Source: Metridium senile
Taxonomy: Eukaryota > Cnidaria > Anthozoa > Actiniaria > Metridiidae
Length of the DNA stretch: 64,000 bases
Reading direction: 5' to 3'
NCBI GenBank assembly: GCA_949775045.1
Contig: OX459100.1
Span: 7,105,462 to 7,169,461, forward strand
Shown: positions 32,090-44,374 of the stretch, in pieces
How positions within the stretch are numbered: the first letter of the stretch is position 1
How the letters are laid out: each line of letters opens with the position of its first letter
Position numbers and translations under genes: made by a program
Notes under the pieces: generated by a model
Told to the model about the DNA's origin: nothing
The model's input: only the letters and a program-made list of their open reading frames with translations
The model's database searches: none

Positions 32090-32183
32090 AACTCAGCAAC
32101 CAGTCTGAAATCAAAAGTATCTTGACGTTTCAAAGTAAACACCGTGTGTTTACAAAACGATTGCATACATGCTCGTCGTCAAA
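32090..32183. promoter_or_regulatory. Candidate bidirectional promoter
   Basis: The 94 bp between the divergent ATGs of FANK1 and the small minus-strand candidate has no TATA box in either direction. This is typical of head-to-head housekeeping or ciliary gene pairs. Transcription starts cannot be placed by eye. Confidence 0.35.
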
Positions 32184-35100
32184 ATGGCCGGGTTTCCGAA
32201 GCTCAGCGTCGGCAAAATCACCTACAATAGTATTGAACTTTCGTGGGACGAAGAAAATAATAACGACGATAAGAAAAAGAAGTACCATATTCAACTAACC
32301 AAAGCACGATCGCGCAGCCCATCGCCGGGAGCGCCGGCGTTGGATCCTTTAACGAACTACCAAGGTTTTGGCCAACATCATGTCTTTAAAGGTCTTGAAC
32401 CGCTAACGGAATATCTATGCCGTGTTCGAATCGTCGAAGAAGGGCTAGGCCACGCACGCTGGGGACAGCCAGCTCATGTTACAACAGCCAAGGAGCCGCC
32501 GTCAGGAGCGGAGCTGCACAAGGCTGTAGCGAATCAAAATTTGGAACATGTGCGGAAAGTTTTGCAGGAAAATAGCAGTGTTGTGGAGGTCATGGATAAG
32601 CATGGACTTACCCCGTTAATGGTCGCTGCTCAAAAAGGGTATTTAGGTGAGTTTAGAGACTAAATTACACTAACTTAACTAATTATGTATTTTATTTTAT
32701 TGAGACGAGATAAATCGAGCACTCGCTTACACCAGCGTCGAAAGTCGAATCAAAATCGATCGATTTGCGCAAAGTAAGCCTTACTAAGCTACTGTAACTT
32801 CACTCTCTATAACTCCAACACTTAGTTGCTCGAATACGATTCCTTGTGCTATTTTTCGTGAAGGCGGCCTCCTTGACGCTTTAGCTATTCAAATTCACCT
32901 TAATGTTTACTCCTGAATCTAAAACTTCATGCAAATTATAGACTTCAGTAATATTCTAAAGAACTCAGGAAATAATTACAACTCAGTCAATTAATTCGGG
33001 CATTCTCTTTGTGAGTTCACGCTTTGTAATATTTTGATTGAGGTTATCATCTTCGTGAAAATCGACAGATTTTCATATAAAAGTCTAGTTTTCATGATTG
33101 CATGCCGTGCGTCTCACAAAACCTTTCAAGCTTCAAGTTTGAATAATTTAGTCTTTTTTATTTTAACCGATATCTAATCGATCTTTTGTCTTAAAACTTT
33201 GCGGGAAGCTGGGAAAATATTTCACGAAAGATAAAGTTACAAATACACAAAATGCCTGTGTTTTGAATATTTAAAAAAGAAGACTCTTCCCTTGGCAACG
33301 CCGTAATTATGCGTAGAGGTCATTCATTGTTGATGTACTTTTAATAAAACAATTTATCTTTTTGAGTGAATGAATATGTATGTCTTTTTACATTGAATTC
33401 ATCAGTCAGGGAAGCTTCACAGACCAATATTGTCTTTCTAGTTTAGAGTTTTACTTCAATAGTGCACTTAACGGATCCATTTACTCAAAGGAAGTCATTT
33501 TACTCTCAGATAATCTCAAAATAAGAAAGAAATTGTCATTTTTGATTGTTAAGATTGTAATTTTCACCCTGGAAAACTCATTAGAAAGTTCATTCCACTC
33601 TACGGAAAATTGTAACTTTGTTCGAATTAAATGTTTGTTTTTGTATGTATCTGATATAGCTAAATAGGAATCGAAGTTAATCAAGCTCTTGATTATTCAA
33701 ATTTTTTATTTTTTCAAGTAAAATGAAAATACATTTTTTTTTTACGCGTAGCATCCAGTTAAAAAGTCAGGAAATTGAAAAAGAAAATCAATATTAATAT
33801 ACACATTGAGCCCGGATTGAACTTTATTTCATTTAATTAAAACTACTATCGTTTATTTCAAGTCCTCGCTATATCTCGAACACAAACCAATTTCCCTTGG
33901 AACTTTTTTGCAGTCAATAATTATCGTAATATTTCAAACCCTCGCTATCTCGAACACAAACCAATTTCCCTCTGATATGTTTTGCAGTCAATAATTATCG
34001 TAATATTTCAAACCCTCGCTATCTCGAACACAAACCAATTTCCCTTGGAACTTTTTTGCAGTCAATAATTATCGTAATATTTCAAACCCTCGCTATCTCG
34101 AACACAAACCAATTTCCTATGGAACAATTATCGCAGTCACTATGATCTTTATCAGTTTCGGAAACATTTTGCCAAAGTAGGTTTTTTTTTATTAGTTTCA
34201 TGGTAATCAGACGTTTGAAATTTGTTTCCTAAGCACGTTCTTTCAACAAACATTGTGTAATATTATGTAAACTGTCAGATTTGTGAATCCCTTGTCAAAC
34301 AAGGCTCAACAAACGCAAACTATAGTTTTGTCTGCGTCGAAGTTCCTAAGGCCTAGTTCAACGTCGCATCTCACATGTGCTGAATCTACTACAAACGAGT
34401 AAAATTTAGTGTTTGAATTATTTTGCATTAGATTCGGTACTTCAGACGTTTGAACTAGGCCTAAGGAAACAATTAAATGTAACTATTGCGTCATTGCAGG
34501 AGGGAAGGGGCGACTCTCCTGTAGCCTGCGTAGCTCGCAGGCTATCCTGGAGCACAAATGTACAATAACAAGTGGTTAAAGACTCCCTCTGTGTTTCTAG
34601 GGAAAATGCATGAAAACTAGCTTTTAAACTAGTGAATGCTGCTAGGTGTTTCTAAAACAACAGTTGGAATAAAATGTACGATAACTAGTAGTTCAACTAG
34701 TGTGGGCTGTGTGGGTGTTTCTAAGAAAACCATTTTAGGAAAATTTTACGATAATTATAACGTCTAGGAAAAAGAAGTCCATTACAAACACACTCGAACA
34801 AAACCCCTTGCTACTGCTCCGCCAACGTTGATCTAAATGCACTGTTGCACTGTGCATGCAATATATTTTAGCAACTTGCCTCGACATGCGACAGCTGCTG
34901 AAGAATTGCAGAATGCAACAGACAGCACCGCACAAATGGACTCGGCAACTTGATAACGCCATAGCACGGTGTACCACCCATCCAGCAACTTGTGTCACAA
35001 CGGTATTGCGAGACGAGTTGCTGTAAAAATTACACAGTGTGACAGACTCTCAAATCTGTAATATTCTTCTAATGAGGGTACAGTAAATAATGAGTGTGCA

Positions 35101-37047
35101 TCAACTAGCCTGCGTTGCATCCAGACTTTACCAAAAAATCAGTCCGGAAAACGCAGGCTAGCATCAACTAATATTGCCACACTCCTACGAAGGGCTAAAA
35201 AGCTCGAAACGTCTGTAAAGATAAGTCAACATTTTTTGAGGTGTTACAAATTTCATTCTATTACCTATCGTTTATATCAAACACCGACGCAGCCTATTCT
35301 AGTTTACTCGCATGTTTCCATTTCTTTTTATAAAACTGTTAATTTATAAACCTGAATTAATTTTCTATGTGATAAAAGAAATATTGTGTATCTCTTGAGG
35401 ATATATAAAACACCGACGCAGCCTATACTAGTTTACTCGCTAGTTTTGCCAGTGTTTGTACTGATCTAAGTTAATCCAGTTTTTCCCCTTCTCAGATGTA
35501 ATGGAAACACTTATCGAGCTGGGAGCCGATCCAGACTACATGAACTCCAGTGGTAAGACATGTCTAATGATCGCTTGCTACGCCGGCAAGGAAGACGCTG
35601 TCAAACTATTGCGTGACAAGGAAGTACCCTGGACAACGCGTGACAAGACTGGATTAACCGCTGTCCACTGGGCCGCAGAAGGTGGTCATGATGATTTACT
35701 GCTGTGGATGTTTCGTGAAGGCGCTGAGGTCGATGCTGAGGATAGTGTCAATGGTTGGACGCCATTAATGAGAGTTGCTTGTGTTAGCGGGAATTATGAT
35801 GTCGCTGAGGTGTTAATTAGTAAGTGATAATGAGTATCGTTAATCTTTCTTTTACTTCGACGAAGGGCTAAAGCTTGAATCGTCAGTAAAGTTGAGTCAA
35901 CATTTTTTACGGTGTTACAAATTTCATTCTATTACCTATCATTTATATCAAACACAGACGCAGCCTATACTAGTTTACTCGCTAGTTTCCATTTAGTATC
36001 GTTAATCAATAATTCATTGATACTCAGTTTTAATGCATTTTGTACCGAGGTTATAAATAATTAACGTTATTCGCGGTTATTAACGCAAATTTCAAAAGCA
36101 ATTGAGAACTAAGAGAACCCTGCATGAACAAACTGGTCTTTAACGCGATTGGAACCATAACCTTGGCATATGTTGGTAGTTGGGTTCATTTGTGCCACTA
36201 AGGAGCGGTCAATTCACAAATTCCAAGCAAAACAATGGAAAACGCAAATAGAAACTAGCAAGTAAACTAGAATAGAAAATAGAAAACGCATTTGAATTTA
36301 TTCCGAATCGAGATTATCCCTGTGCAACTATGCGCCATTTGTCAAACTATACAGCGGTACTAGATGGCATGAAACCTCAGTATTACTCATTGCTCATACA
36401 AACTATACGCACTCAGTGCGATTACTCAAGCTACGTCATAAAGTAGTAATTGATAGGTGGTTTACCTGTGGCATTACGTCATGTGTAATCTCGACACAAC
36501 GATAGACCCATAGATAGAAAAGGTAAACCGAGACTCAGGCTCCCCTGCGGGATAACCTGAGTAATTACATTATTATTTAGATAACAAGACTGCTCTGCAG
36601 TTAAGAAACTTTACGATCTCTTGCGAACAGGTACGAACTTTACAAACAGTTCGGTCGTTAACAAAAATAAAATAATACAAACACTTACATATAACAAATA
36701 ACTTTAACTCATTAACACCAAGCATGTTTTTCCCCACAGCAAAAGGAGCCGATGTGAACAAAATCGACAAATCAGGCAAAACAGTGTTAATGGCTGCCTC
36801 GATGAACGGTCACTTCGACATGGTTCGACTTCTCGTCGAGAAAGGCGCAGATGTGATGCGTAAGAACAGGGAGGGAAAAACAGCTTTAGAATTTGCTCAA
36901 TCGTTTGAACGACGTCGTATTATCAAGTTTTTAGATTTCCAGTACCAGAAAGAAGACAAGCAGAGGAAAGCAAAATTACTAGAAGAAAAGCAACGTGAAA
37001 TAAGGGAGCAGACGAGAAAGATGCAACTAGGGGACACTAAGGCATAG
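32184..37047 (+). CDS. FANK1: FANK1, fibronectin type III and ankyrin repeat protein
   Basis: Three exons: 32184-32646, 35496-35819 and 36740-37047, with GT-AG junctions (TTTAG|GTGAGT, CTCAG|ATG, ATTA|GTAAGT, CCACAG|CAAAAG). The joins keep frame and give about 364 residues, near the human 345. I start at MAGFPKL because AAAATGG is the better context; an ATG 15 bp upstream is in frame. Residues about 5-103 form the FN3 domain (VGKITYNSIELSWDEE, FKGLEPLTEYLCRVRI). Ankyrin repeats follow: GLTPLMVAAQKGY, GKTCLMIACYAGK, GLTAVHWAAEGGHDD, GWTPLMRVACVSGN and GKTVLMAASMNGH. A charged helical tail ends GDTKA. FANK1 is linked to sperm and ciliary biology in vertebrates. The 3' end lies inside a tandem repeat. 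AATAAA occurs at about 37737. Confidence 0.95.
32647..33855. other. FANK1 intron 1, 5' part
   Basis: AT-rich intronic sequence. TCAAAATCGATCGATTTGCG near 32746 echoes the 25.9-26.4 kb array. The ORFs at 33380-33684 overlap on both strands and are not protein-like. Confidence 0.5.
33856..34145. repeat. 74-bp tandem repeat in FANK1 intron 1
   Basis: Four units of about 74 bp with TCGCTATCTCGAACACAAAC, CAATTTCCCT and TGCAGTCAATAATTATCGTA. Confidence 0.9.
34345..34466. mobile_element. 122-bp fold-back MITE (AAGGCCTAGTTC ends)
   Basis: CCTAAGGCCTAGTTCAACG and its complement bound the element, with inner TCTCACATG and ATTCGGTAC pairs. A second copy is at 39725-39848. Confidence 0.75.
35105..35165. 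repeat. Short hairpin AGCCTGCGTT/AACGCAGGCT
   Basis: CTAGCCTGCGTT and AACGCAGGCTAG are exact complements 37 bp apart. A similar AGCCTGCGTAGCTCGCAGGCT palindrome is at 34522-34543. These are fold-back ends within FANK1 intron 1. Confidence 0.6.
35180..35335 (-). repeat. Dispersed repeat (TAGCCCTTCGTCGGAG family), copy 2
   Basis: Reverse-complement copy of the 30268 element within FANK1 intron 1. A further fragment of its outer end (ACACCGACGCAGCCTATACT) is at about 35408. Confidence 0.7.
35862..35993 (-). repeat. Dispersed repeat (TAGCCCTTCGTCGGAG family), copy 3
   Basis: Reverse-complement copy in FANK1 intron 2, from CGACGAAGGGCTAAAG to CTCGCTAGTTTCCAT. Confidence 0.7.
36310..36390. mobile_element. 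Half copy of the 55631 fold-back MITE
   Basis: CTGTGCAACTATGCGCCATTTGTCAAACTATACAGCGGTACTAGATGGCATGAAAC, read in parts, matches the right arm of 55631-55782 with about 85 percent identity. The left arm is absent. Confidence 0.55.
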
Positions 37048-37348
37048 ATAGATGTATGTCAAGAGAATATTGATGTTCTTGTGCATGTATATAGATACAA
37101 AAATGGTTGAAAAACAACGGGAAATAAGGGAGCAGACGAGAAAGATGCAACTAGGGGACACTAAGGCATAGATAGATGTATGTCAAGAGAATATTGATGT
37201 TCTTGTGTATATAGGTACAAAAAAGGTTGAAAAGAAAAGGAAATAAGGGAGCAGACGACAAAGATGCAACTAGGGGACACTAAGGCATAGATAGATGTAT
37301 GTCAAGAGAGTATTGATATTCTTGTGTATATAGGTACAAAAAAGGTTG
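36985..37348. repeat. Three ~120-bp tandem units including the FANK1 stop codon
   Basis: Unit starts (GAAATAAGGGAGCAGACGA) lie at 36997, 37121 and 37240. Each unit contains the last 15-16 FANK1 codons, the TAG, and TAGATGTATGTCAAGAGA. The first copy is the real coding end. The other two lie in the 3'UTR. Confidence 0.95.
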
Positions 37349-38224
37349 TCATGGCAAACACGAATATTTAGTATTCCTTAAGACTATCAATCAGAACTGA
37401 ATGGATCACGTGATAGAACATTAAAACTATACCGCATGACGTATTGGTTAACATGCGGTTTACTGCGCATGTGCACTGAAACAACCTCGTTTCCAGGGCC
37501 CTCTCTCTTCGCCCTGGGAACGATGTTGGCACTGAAATAATCGGTTCAATTTGAATGTTTCTCTGTATATCCAAAGTTAGGCCTGGGTTCTTAGTATGGG
37601 AAGGGTAAGCACTAATTTAGGATTCTTAATTTTTATAGGATTTCGTATCAATAACGCACGCTCCGTTGCGTGACATCACTTAAACAATTAGAGCGTCACA
37701 CAATGATGCGTGACACGAGAAGAGGGCATAAGGTGAAATAAAGCTCAATTTATAGAATGTTCGTTTGTAGGTTTTAGTATTATTTCTTGTGTCATGATTA
37801 CTAAACTATAAAATAGTCCCTACTTTTACGAGTTGAAGTTCGTTCTAGTGAAGTTTTCGGCCGTGAGAAAATGAGGAGAGGAGTAATGTACGAGTGCGGA
37901 AAGAGGCGAGATGGAAGGAGAAACCCCTCTAATACGTCACGTCTCTCCTCATTCTCTCTCGGCCAAAACGACACTCAAACTAGACAAGCAAACAACCGAC
38001 GAACAAACAAACATATAAAAGTCAATTTTATAACTTGAACAGCTACGCCCATCGAGTAAATAGAACCCTCCCATTTGGCTTTCTGCAAAGTCACCACATT
38101 CATTTCATTGAAAATGGTTTGCTGTGTTTTTATCTGTTTTTGGTTTTATTTGATCTATGGATTTATGTCATACACCCGGTTCTTATCTCACTTTGGGTCC
38201 CTGTATTGTCACGAGGTCACTGTG
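37349..38224. other. FANK1 3' flank
   Basis: Contains GAAATAAAGC (about 37735), the likely polyadenylation signal, and a GTTTCCAGGGCC/GCCCTGGGAAC hairpin near 37490. A second hairpin-like region of opposed TTCT/GGAG words is near 37860-37975. No gene. Confidence 0.5.
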
Positions 38225-38480
38225 GTTTTATTCTTAATTTGGGCTCCCTGTGGTTCACTTTATTCTAGTTTTGGACTTCCTGTGGTTTTATCTACACGGC
38301 CTGTGGTTACATTTTATTTGTTTGGGCTCCCTGTAGTTTTTTCTAATTTCCCTGTGGTTACATTTTATTTGTTTGGGCTCCCTGTGGTTCACTTTATCCT
38401 AGGTTTGGTCTCCCTGTGGTTTTTTATAATTGGCCTGTGGTTACATTTAATTTGTTTGGGCTCCCTGTGGCTTGTTGATA
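38225..38480. repeat. Tandem repeat, GGGCTCCCTGTGGTT units
   Basis: Irregular 35-75 bp units with CTCCCTGTGGTT and CTGTGGTTACATTTTATTTG. The hydrophobic ORFs here are artefacts. Confidence 0.75.
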
Positions 38481-38879
38481 CAATCTGTGGTATTATGATT
38501 ACGATAACACTTCGTTGATAATAAAATACTTTCTATAATCTTTACCATATAAATTTTTTATTTTCTTTGACTGAAGATTATTGTAATTAAGAATATTTGT
38601 CTAGACTTGGAATTGTGTTTCAATTTTTAACTGCATTTCGCTTAGCTATCAATATATAAATTTAGTTTGTTTGTTAATGGTTTGTATGCCCCATGGCGAG
38701 CTTGAAATGACCTCTGCATATCTCACACGTTGAAATACTCACGCAATTTAATGATGGTGGAAAGGTTGTGTATTCTTGTTAGTCGACATGGCCTTGTTGT
38801 TCTTGTTTTTCGTTTTTCCTTATCTTTCCTTTCCCATTTTATCTTCTATTTTCTTTCCATAAGGTCCTGGGTTGAGGTT

Positions 38880-39236
38880 GATTTTTCATTCCTGTACCTG
38901 TCCTTTCATTTTCTTTCCCTTCCATTATTTTCCTTTCCATTCCATGCCTTTCCTTTCTTTCCATTTATTCACTTTCATTTCATTCCTTTCCTTTCCTTTC
39001 CTTTCCTTTCCTTTCCTTTCCTTTCCTCTCCTCTCCTCTCCTTTCCTTTCCTTTCCTTTCCTTTCCTTTCCTTTCCTTTCCTTTCCTTTCCTTTCCTTTC
39101 CTTTCCTTTCCTTTCCTTTCCTTTCCTTTCCTTTCCTTTCCTTTCCTTTCCTTTTCTTTTCTTTCCTTCCTTTCCCTCCCTTCCTTTTCCTTTCCTTTCC
39201 TTTCCTTTCCTTTGCTTTCCTTTCCCTTCCTTTCCT
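38880..39236. repeat. (TTTCC)n microsatellite
   Basis: About 45 perfect to near-perfect TTTCC units from 38985 to 39235, with less regular units to the left. Both-strand ORFs are artefacts. Confidence 0.97.
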
Positions 39237-39724
39237 CAATCACAGTCACACCTGGTTCCCATAAACATTCCCTTAACATTTTGTGTGTTTTGATGTTCCC
39301 ATCGTAATACGCTTGTTTCAGAATCATTGATCTTTGTTGAATTTAATAATTAATCACCAGCACATTTTCTTAGTATTAACGATAAGATAAACTTTTTACA
39401 CCCTAAAGCACTTTAAAAAATTTCTCCTTGCCGCGAGAGAGTGCACTTAAATGAAATTTTATCACAGTAATTGAAGAACGTAGACTGACATTTTTGACTT
39501 GTTCCTCTTAACCGTAGACGTATTTCCACAACATTTTAGCTTACATTTACTCAAGACTCCAATTTCATTTGAATTATTCATTAAATGCTGTGGGGAAATA
39601 ATCTTTTTGTTGTCTTCTGTTCAGGAAAAATCGGTGTGAAATTCGTAATTTATAATACTAGAAAAAGAATGTTCCTTGCTAAAATTCCGATGTCAATCCT
39701 TAATTCGTTGGAGTGTAATTAGTA

Positions 39725-39848
39725 ACTAAGGCCTACTTCAAACGTCGCATCTCACACGTACCGAATCTAAATGAGCAAAACCTATTGTTTGAATTCATTT
39801 GCATGAGATTCGGCACATGTGAGAGGCAACGTTTGAAGTAGGCCTTAC
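39725..39848. mobile_element. Second AAGGCCTA-type fold-back MITE
   Basis: TAAGGCCTACTTCAAACGTC and its complement at the right, with GCATCTCACAC and ACATGTGAGAGGC inside. ACT lies on both sides, a possible 3-bp target duplication of the PIF/Harbinger kind. Confidence 0.7.
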
Positions 39849-39854
39849 TGATAC

Positions 39855-40235
39855 ACCTTAAAAAAATGTGTTGCGTACTAACGTTTTGGACATCAATTCG
39901 TCGTGTTCCTACTGAGAAATGGTAGCTTATACCGTAAAAAATGTGTTGCTTACTGCATGACGTTTAGGACATCAATTCGTGGAGTGAATACTGAGAAATG
40001 GTAGCTTATACCGTAAAAAATGTGTTGCTTACTGCATGACGTTTAGGACATCAATTCGTGGAGTGAATACTGAGAAATGGTAGCTTATACCGTAAAAAAT
40101 GTTTTGCTTACTGCATGACGTTTAGGACATCAATTCGTGGAGTGAATACTGAGAAATGGTAGCTTATACCGTAAAAAATGTGTTGCGTACTAACGTTTTG
40201 GACATCGATTCATCGTACGTGGGAATATATATATG
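39855..40235. repeat. 79-bp tandem array
   Basis: About five units of ACCGTAAAAAATGTGTTGCT, TACTGCATGACGTTTAGGAC, ATCAATTCGTGGAGTGAATA and CTGAGAAATGGTAGCTTAT. The ACCGTAAAAAATGT...ACGTTT part is shared with the 30268 dispersed repeat. Confidence 0.9.
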
Positions 40236-41152
40236 ATAACTTAAACACCGTTATAAGAGAGAGTTGCTTACTGACGTTTTGGACATTGATTCTCCTATTG
40301 TACTTGTTTCAATGAATAATTAGCGTCCACATGATTTATTTGTTTCCTTAGAAACAGCACCGCAGTCTATACTATTCTCTATCTACTATTGATCTATTGT
40401 TTTGGAATATATTTTTTGTTTTCCTACTGTTACAACCCTCATTAACAAAGTTTGTGGAAAAACAAACCAATTTCAATACAAATTGAAATTAATTATGAAT
40501 GAACTTAAACTCGTACTTTTTCAGTTTACCTATAATTTCAATATACTTAATTTCACTTTTTGCGTTTGTTTTTCTCTTTTTAATATTCCAACCTTGTGTT
40601 TTTCAGTCCTTGAGACTGAAACTTTGTCTCTTTTTGAGCTTAAGTTTTGCTAATTGCAACGCGCACAATTACGGACATAATAATCCTGAATGTCTGCTGG
40701 ACATGATTGCGAAAAGACGCGTTCTGATTGGTTAATCGTGTCATGTAAATGGTTACAGCATTATGAGATAGTCATTTCAATGCCTAGCCTTGTAAAGCTA
40801 GTCACTTCCACTTGCAATAGAGCTTGAATGAAAAACTTGAAAGACTGTAAAACAAGTTAATTCAAAATTCGAGAGCTTGAAGACAAAACATAATCGAAAG
40901 GAAGCAATTTGGACAGCCTCAAGGCAGAGTAAAACTTGACAACTTCGAAGGAACTGAACAAATTCAAATTTTGAGAAAAGAAAAGTTAAAACTGCGTTAT
41001 CTTCTACCACGTTTGGGTTTCAAGAAAGCGGGTAACATTTGAAGACCATTAATTCTCTAAAACGGACAAGCTTGAAGTGAATAAGGTGCAAGCTGCTTCA
41101 AGCTTCAAGAGATTACCAAAAAGAAAATCCTAAAGCCAGTAAATTAACAAAA
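40236..41152. other. Spacer upstream of the 41153 ORF
   Basis: Unique sequence. Overlapping two-strand ORFs (40402-41010) are not convincing. The promoter of the small basic gene, if real, would be here. Confidence 0.4.
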
Positions 41153-41467
41153 ATGCCAGTAAGATTTGCAGGTCGAAGGCACTCTGCTCGCAGACGACAG
41201 AATTCAGACAAGCAGAAAAGCCCTAATAAAGACAAAGAAAAGGATCAAAACAAACCAAAATCTCCAAGAAAACGACCAAAATCTGCTCCAAGTTTGAGCT
41301 CGTCGCAGCGCGCGAAGCTCCCTGAAGTAGATTACGACCAGGCTTTGCGAAAACTGGTGCGCGCTTCAGAAATACTTGAAAGATCTACGGAAATTGAAGG
41401 AGATGTGGATAAGAATTTGAAAAAGATTCAACAGAAGCTGGAACCTACGACTGGCGAAAAGAAATAA
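41153..41467 (+). CDS. Small basic protein, single exon
   Basis: 104 residues. The first 60 are very basic and low-complexity (RRHSARRRQ, KSPRKRPKSAPSLSSS), which looks like a nuclear or microtubule-binding tail. Residues 65-100 are predicted helix (YDQALRKLVRASEILERSTE, KNLKKIQQKLEP). The ATG has a good context (ACAAAAATGCC). An AATAAA at about 41628 lies 160 bp after the stop, and codon composition is unlike the AT-rich flanks. No family recognised. It could be a real small gene or the exon of a larger one. Confidence 0.5.
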   Translation: MPVRFAGRRHSARRRQNSDKQKSPNKDKEKDQNKPKSPRKRPKSAPSLSSSQRAKLPEVDYDQALRKLVRASEILERSTEIEGDVDKNLKKIQQKLEPTTGEKK

Positions 41468-44374
41468 TGTTACGAACAATATTATAACAATGATTTATAT
41501 CGAGAAGTAACAACATCTCATCTGTTAATCCATAGAAGATTTGATTATGCATGGCTGCCGCAGATGTTGCCAAGCTGGTTTATTTATGCCGTGGAAATTT
41601 TCATTTTGATTTGAACACGATTCCTGTAAATAAACTGAATCAGCGAGAGGAATTCATTTTAAGACTAATAATTCGCGAAAATTAATAGTTGAATGAGCGG
41701 AATTCTTCATTTTGTGACTTTAAATTTGCGTCAATTATTAGTTCAATAAGCAAATTCTTCATTTTACGACTGAAAATCCGCGTAAATTTAATAACAACTG
41801 AATGAGCGGAATTCTTCATTTTACGATTTCAGTAAACTTCGCGTAAATTAGCTGTTCATTGATCTGCATGAGCAGAAATATTAATTTTAACCAGTCTGCA
41901 AGTGATGATTAACTATTAACAAGTCTTGGTGAAACATGATTTAATATTAGTGCGCAAAAACGAAACGCAACGAAAATATCAACTTTTAATACGAGAAAAG
42001 CAGGATTTACCAGACACAGAAATGGATTTATTCTACGCAAGTTTCTAAAACGCACGAAAAATCCGACTGATACTTCAATAAAGATCTATGTTAAAGCGAG
42101 CTACGAAACTCTGCGAAAAAAAGTTGACTTTTAGCTTTTAAAAAGGTTTAAATTATTATATTAATATATCTATTAACTATGGTTTAAAAAAACGCAAAAA
42201 CGCAGAGAAATACGGAGATTTTTAGACTAAGCAAAACGTACATTTTAACGCAGACAAATGTATTACAAAATCTACTCCATCAAAAGGTACAATGCAAATA
42301 ACAAATTATATCGGGTTTCACATACAACAACATTGTTAATCTTGACATTAAAATCATGTAAATAAAAGGCAATTAAAAGTTAGACCTAATAATGATTTTG
42401 ACTCTGATGGAAACGATAACGGATCGTATTAGTTGATAACTTGGCGGATCAATATTCACACAAAATAAAGGAAATAAAAGTCACTTAGACATAATGAAGT
42501 CTGTCTTGACAAAATAGCAAACTAGACAGTCATTTTTGTAAAATATTATAATTAACCATTGTAAGATAAATGATAAAAATGAAATTTCAGGCGACATTTT
42601 CGTAAAAAAAATGTCATTGAATATTGTAAGATATATAATAAATATAAAAGCAAAATGCGTCAGTGTCATTTATTCTAATTTTCTCTGTATAATATTGGCA
42701 GATTAAGAATATAAGTCATCAATTTCGTCATTTCGAAAAATTGTATAAATTTTATTTGTATTTTATTCTCAAAATATCAGCCCAAAAAGTAACCATTATT
42801 TAATCAATCAATACCTTGCAACATATTGAAACCTGAAAATATTAATTATTCATTACTAGTAATATCTATTTTGTTCATAATTATCCTAGTTTCAATCATG
42901 GGAAAGTTTATTTTCTTGTGTGTCACATTTAACATGTAATGATTTTTTGAAAAACGATTTTATATTTTAAACAAAATTTGTTACACTGAAAATCTAAAAT
43001 ATCATTCATTAGTACTACTCAAATGTTGTAATGTTTTTGTATATTCATTACCGAAATTTTTTTATTATTCACAAGATTTTGGGTTATTTTGTAAACATAT
43101 CCTATTGACTTAATCAAAAAACATAATTAATAATAGATATAGTCAAATAATTCACCTTCGTCTTTTTGAAATTTGTTTTAAACAAAACTGAAAAGGTTCA
43201 TTTTGGTTCCTTTTCGAATATGAAGACATTTCTCACTGAAATAAAAGCATTTTTTTGTCATTTCTTTGTATTTTTTATCATGTATTTTTATAAAGGTAAT
43301 GCTCAATAAATTGTCATGAAAATACTTCATTGTTACAACATATGAATGATGTTTTGCAAACACAAAATCAATGTTGTTTTGCAAAAAAGGAAACAAAAAA
43401 TTGTTGTTTGGATCGTTTTCACATGAAAAAATGTATTGTTTTTAAAAATATGCGCATTTTCTGTGTTTTCTGGCGAAATGTTTTTTATTTATATCTTGTT
43501 TTCAACAGAAAAGTTATTGCTTAATTTGCAAGCATTATAACATTTCATTATTACAATAAATTAATGATATTTTGTTAGGGAAAAAGTCATTAATTTTTTA
43601 AGCGATATTTTTGTCAAATGACAGAGAATGATATCATGGCTTTTATTGATGTTCTCAGTATGGGATCTTGTCGAGTAATAAAACCCAATAAAAATATTGA
43701 CGTTTCGCACAAAATTATTATTTGAATTATATGACTTTATAAAAAACACGAATAGTTTGCGAATTAATTTGATTCCCTCATGGTAAATGATGTAAGGATT
43801 GATTCAGTTTGGTTGGTTTTCTGTTGATGAGGTAAGGAGGGGTGTGGGGACTCCCTTTTTCCAAGTGGCAGGTGTGATCTATGCTCCTTTTAGAGTTATT
43901 GTGCATACCTTTTAGGGGACACTTTAACATGACTCCAGTCCGTACCTATAAGGTTCATTTTTACTCTGCTTTCTTACTTAAAATAAGCTAATCAGCCCAA
44001 AACATCGCACACCTGTAACTTTTAGGGGTTGAAATAAAAAAGACTGCACTAGTTTTTTTATTATTTTATTGTAATTTTAAAGGGATCTTTTTCAGAATCG
44101 ATCGCAGGACACCACTATACCTGACTTAGACAAAGGAAGTAACCTCCCCCCCTCCCCCCAACACACACCCGGGGGGCTATCTGTCACCTTACTTTTGTAT
44201 AAAGTATCTTATGTAATGACTGGTTACATTGTCTAAGTACGCTTTACAATCAACTACATGTAAAGACCGCTACTTTATGCGCACATTACAGCCAAAGTCC
44301 ATTACAGCCAAAGTCCATTACAGTCAAAGAGTTTCAAAGTGCTTTAAAATGAAAAACAATTTAGTTCCCAGTAT
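41468..44374. other. 2.9-kb AT-rich region without visible gene
   Basis: 41690-41880 holds three loose copies of a GAGCGGAATTCTTCATTTTA-type word (about 60-70 bp apart). 42000-43800 is very AT-rich with only short ORFs. A C-rich patch lies at 44145-44175, and GCCAAAGTCCATTACA is repeated at about 44290-44320. Confidence 0.5.

Noticed and set aside
34735..34998. 87-codon Cys-rich ORF on - in FANK1 intron 1
   Set aside because: The sequence resembles a decayed dispersed repeat with GCAACTTG words; no signal peptide or splice support.
38730..39327. Ser/Phe/Leu and Lys/Glu/Arg ORFs over 100 codons
   Set aside because: (TTTCC)n microsatellite on opposite strands.
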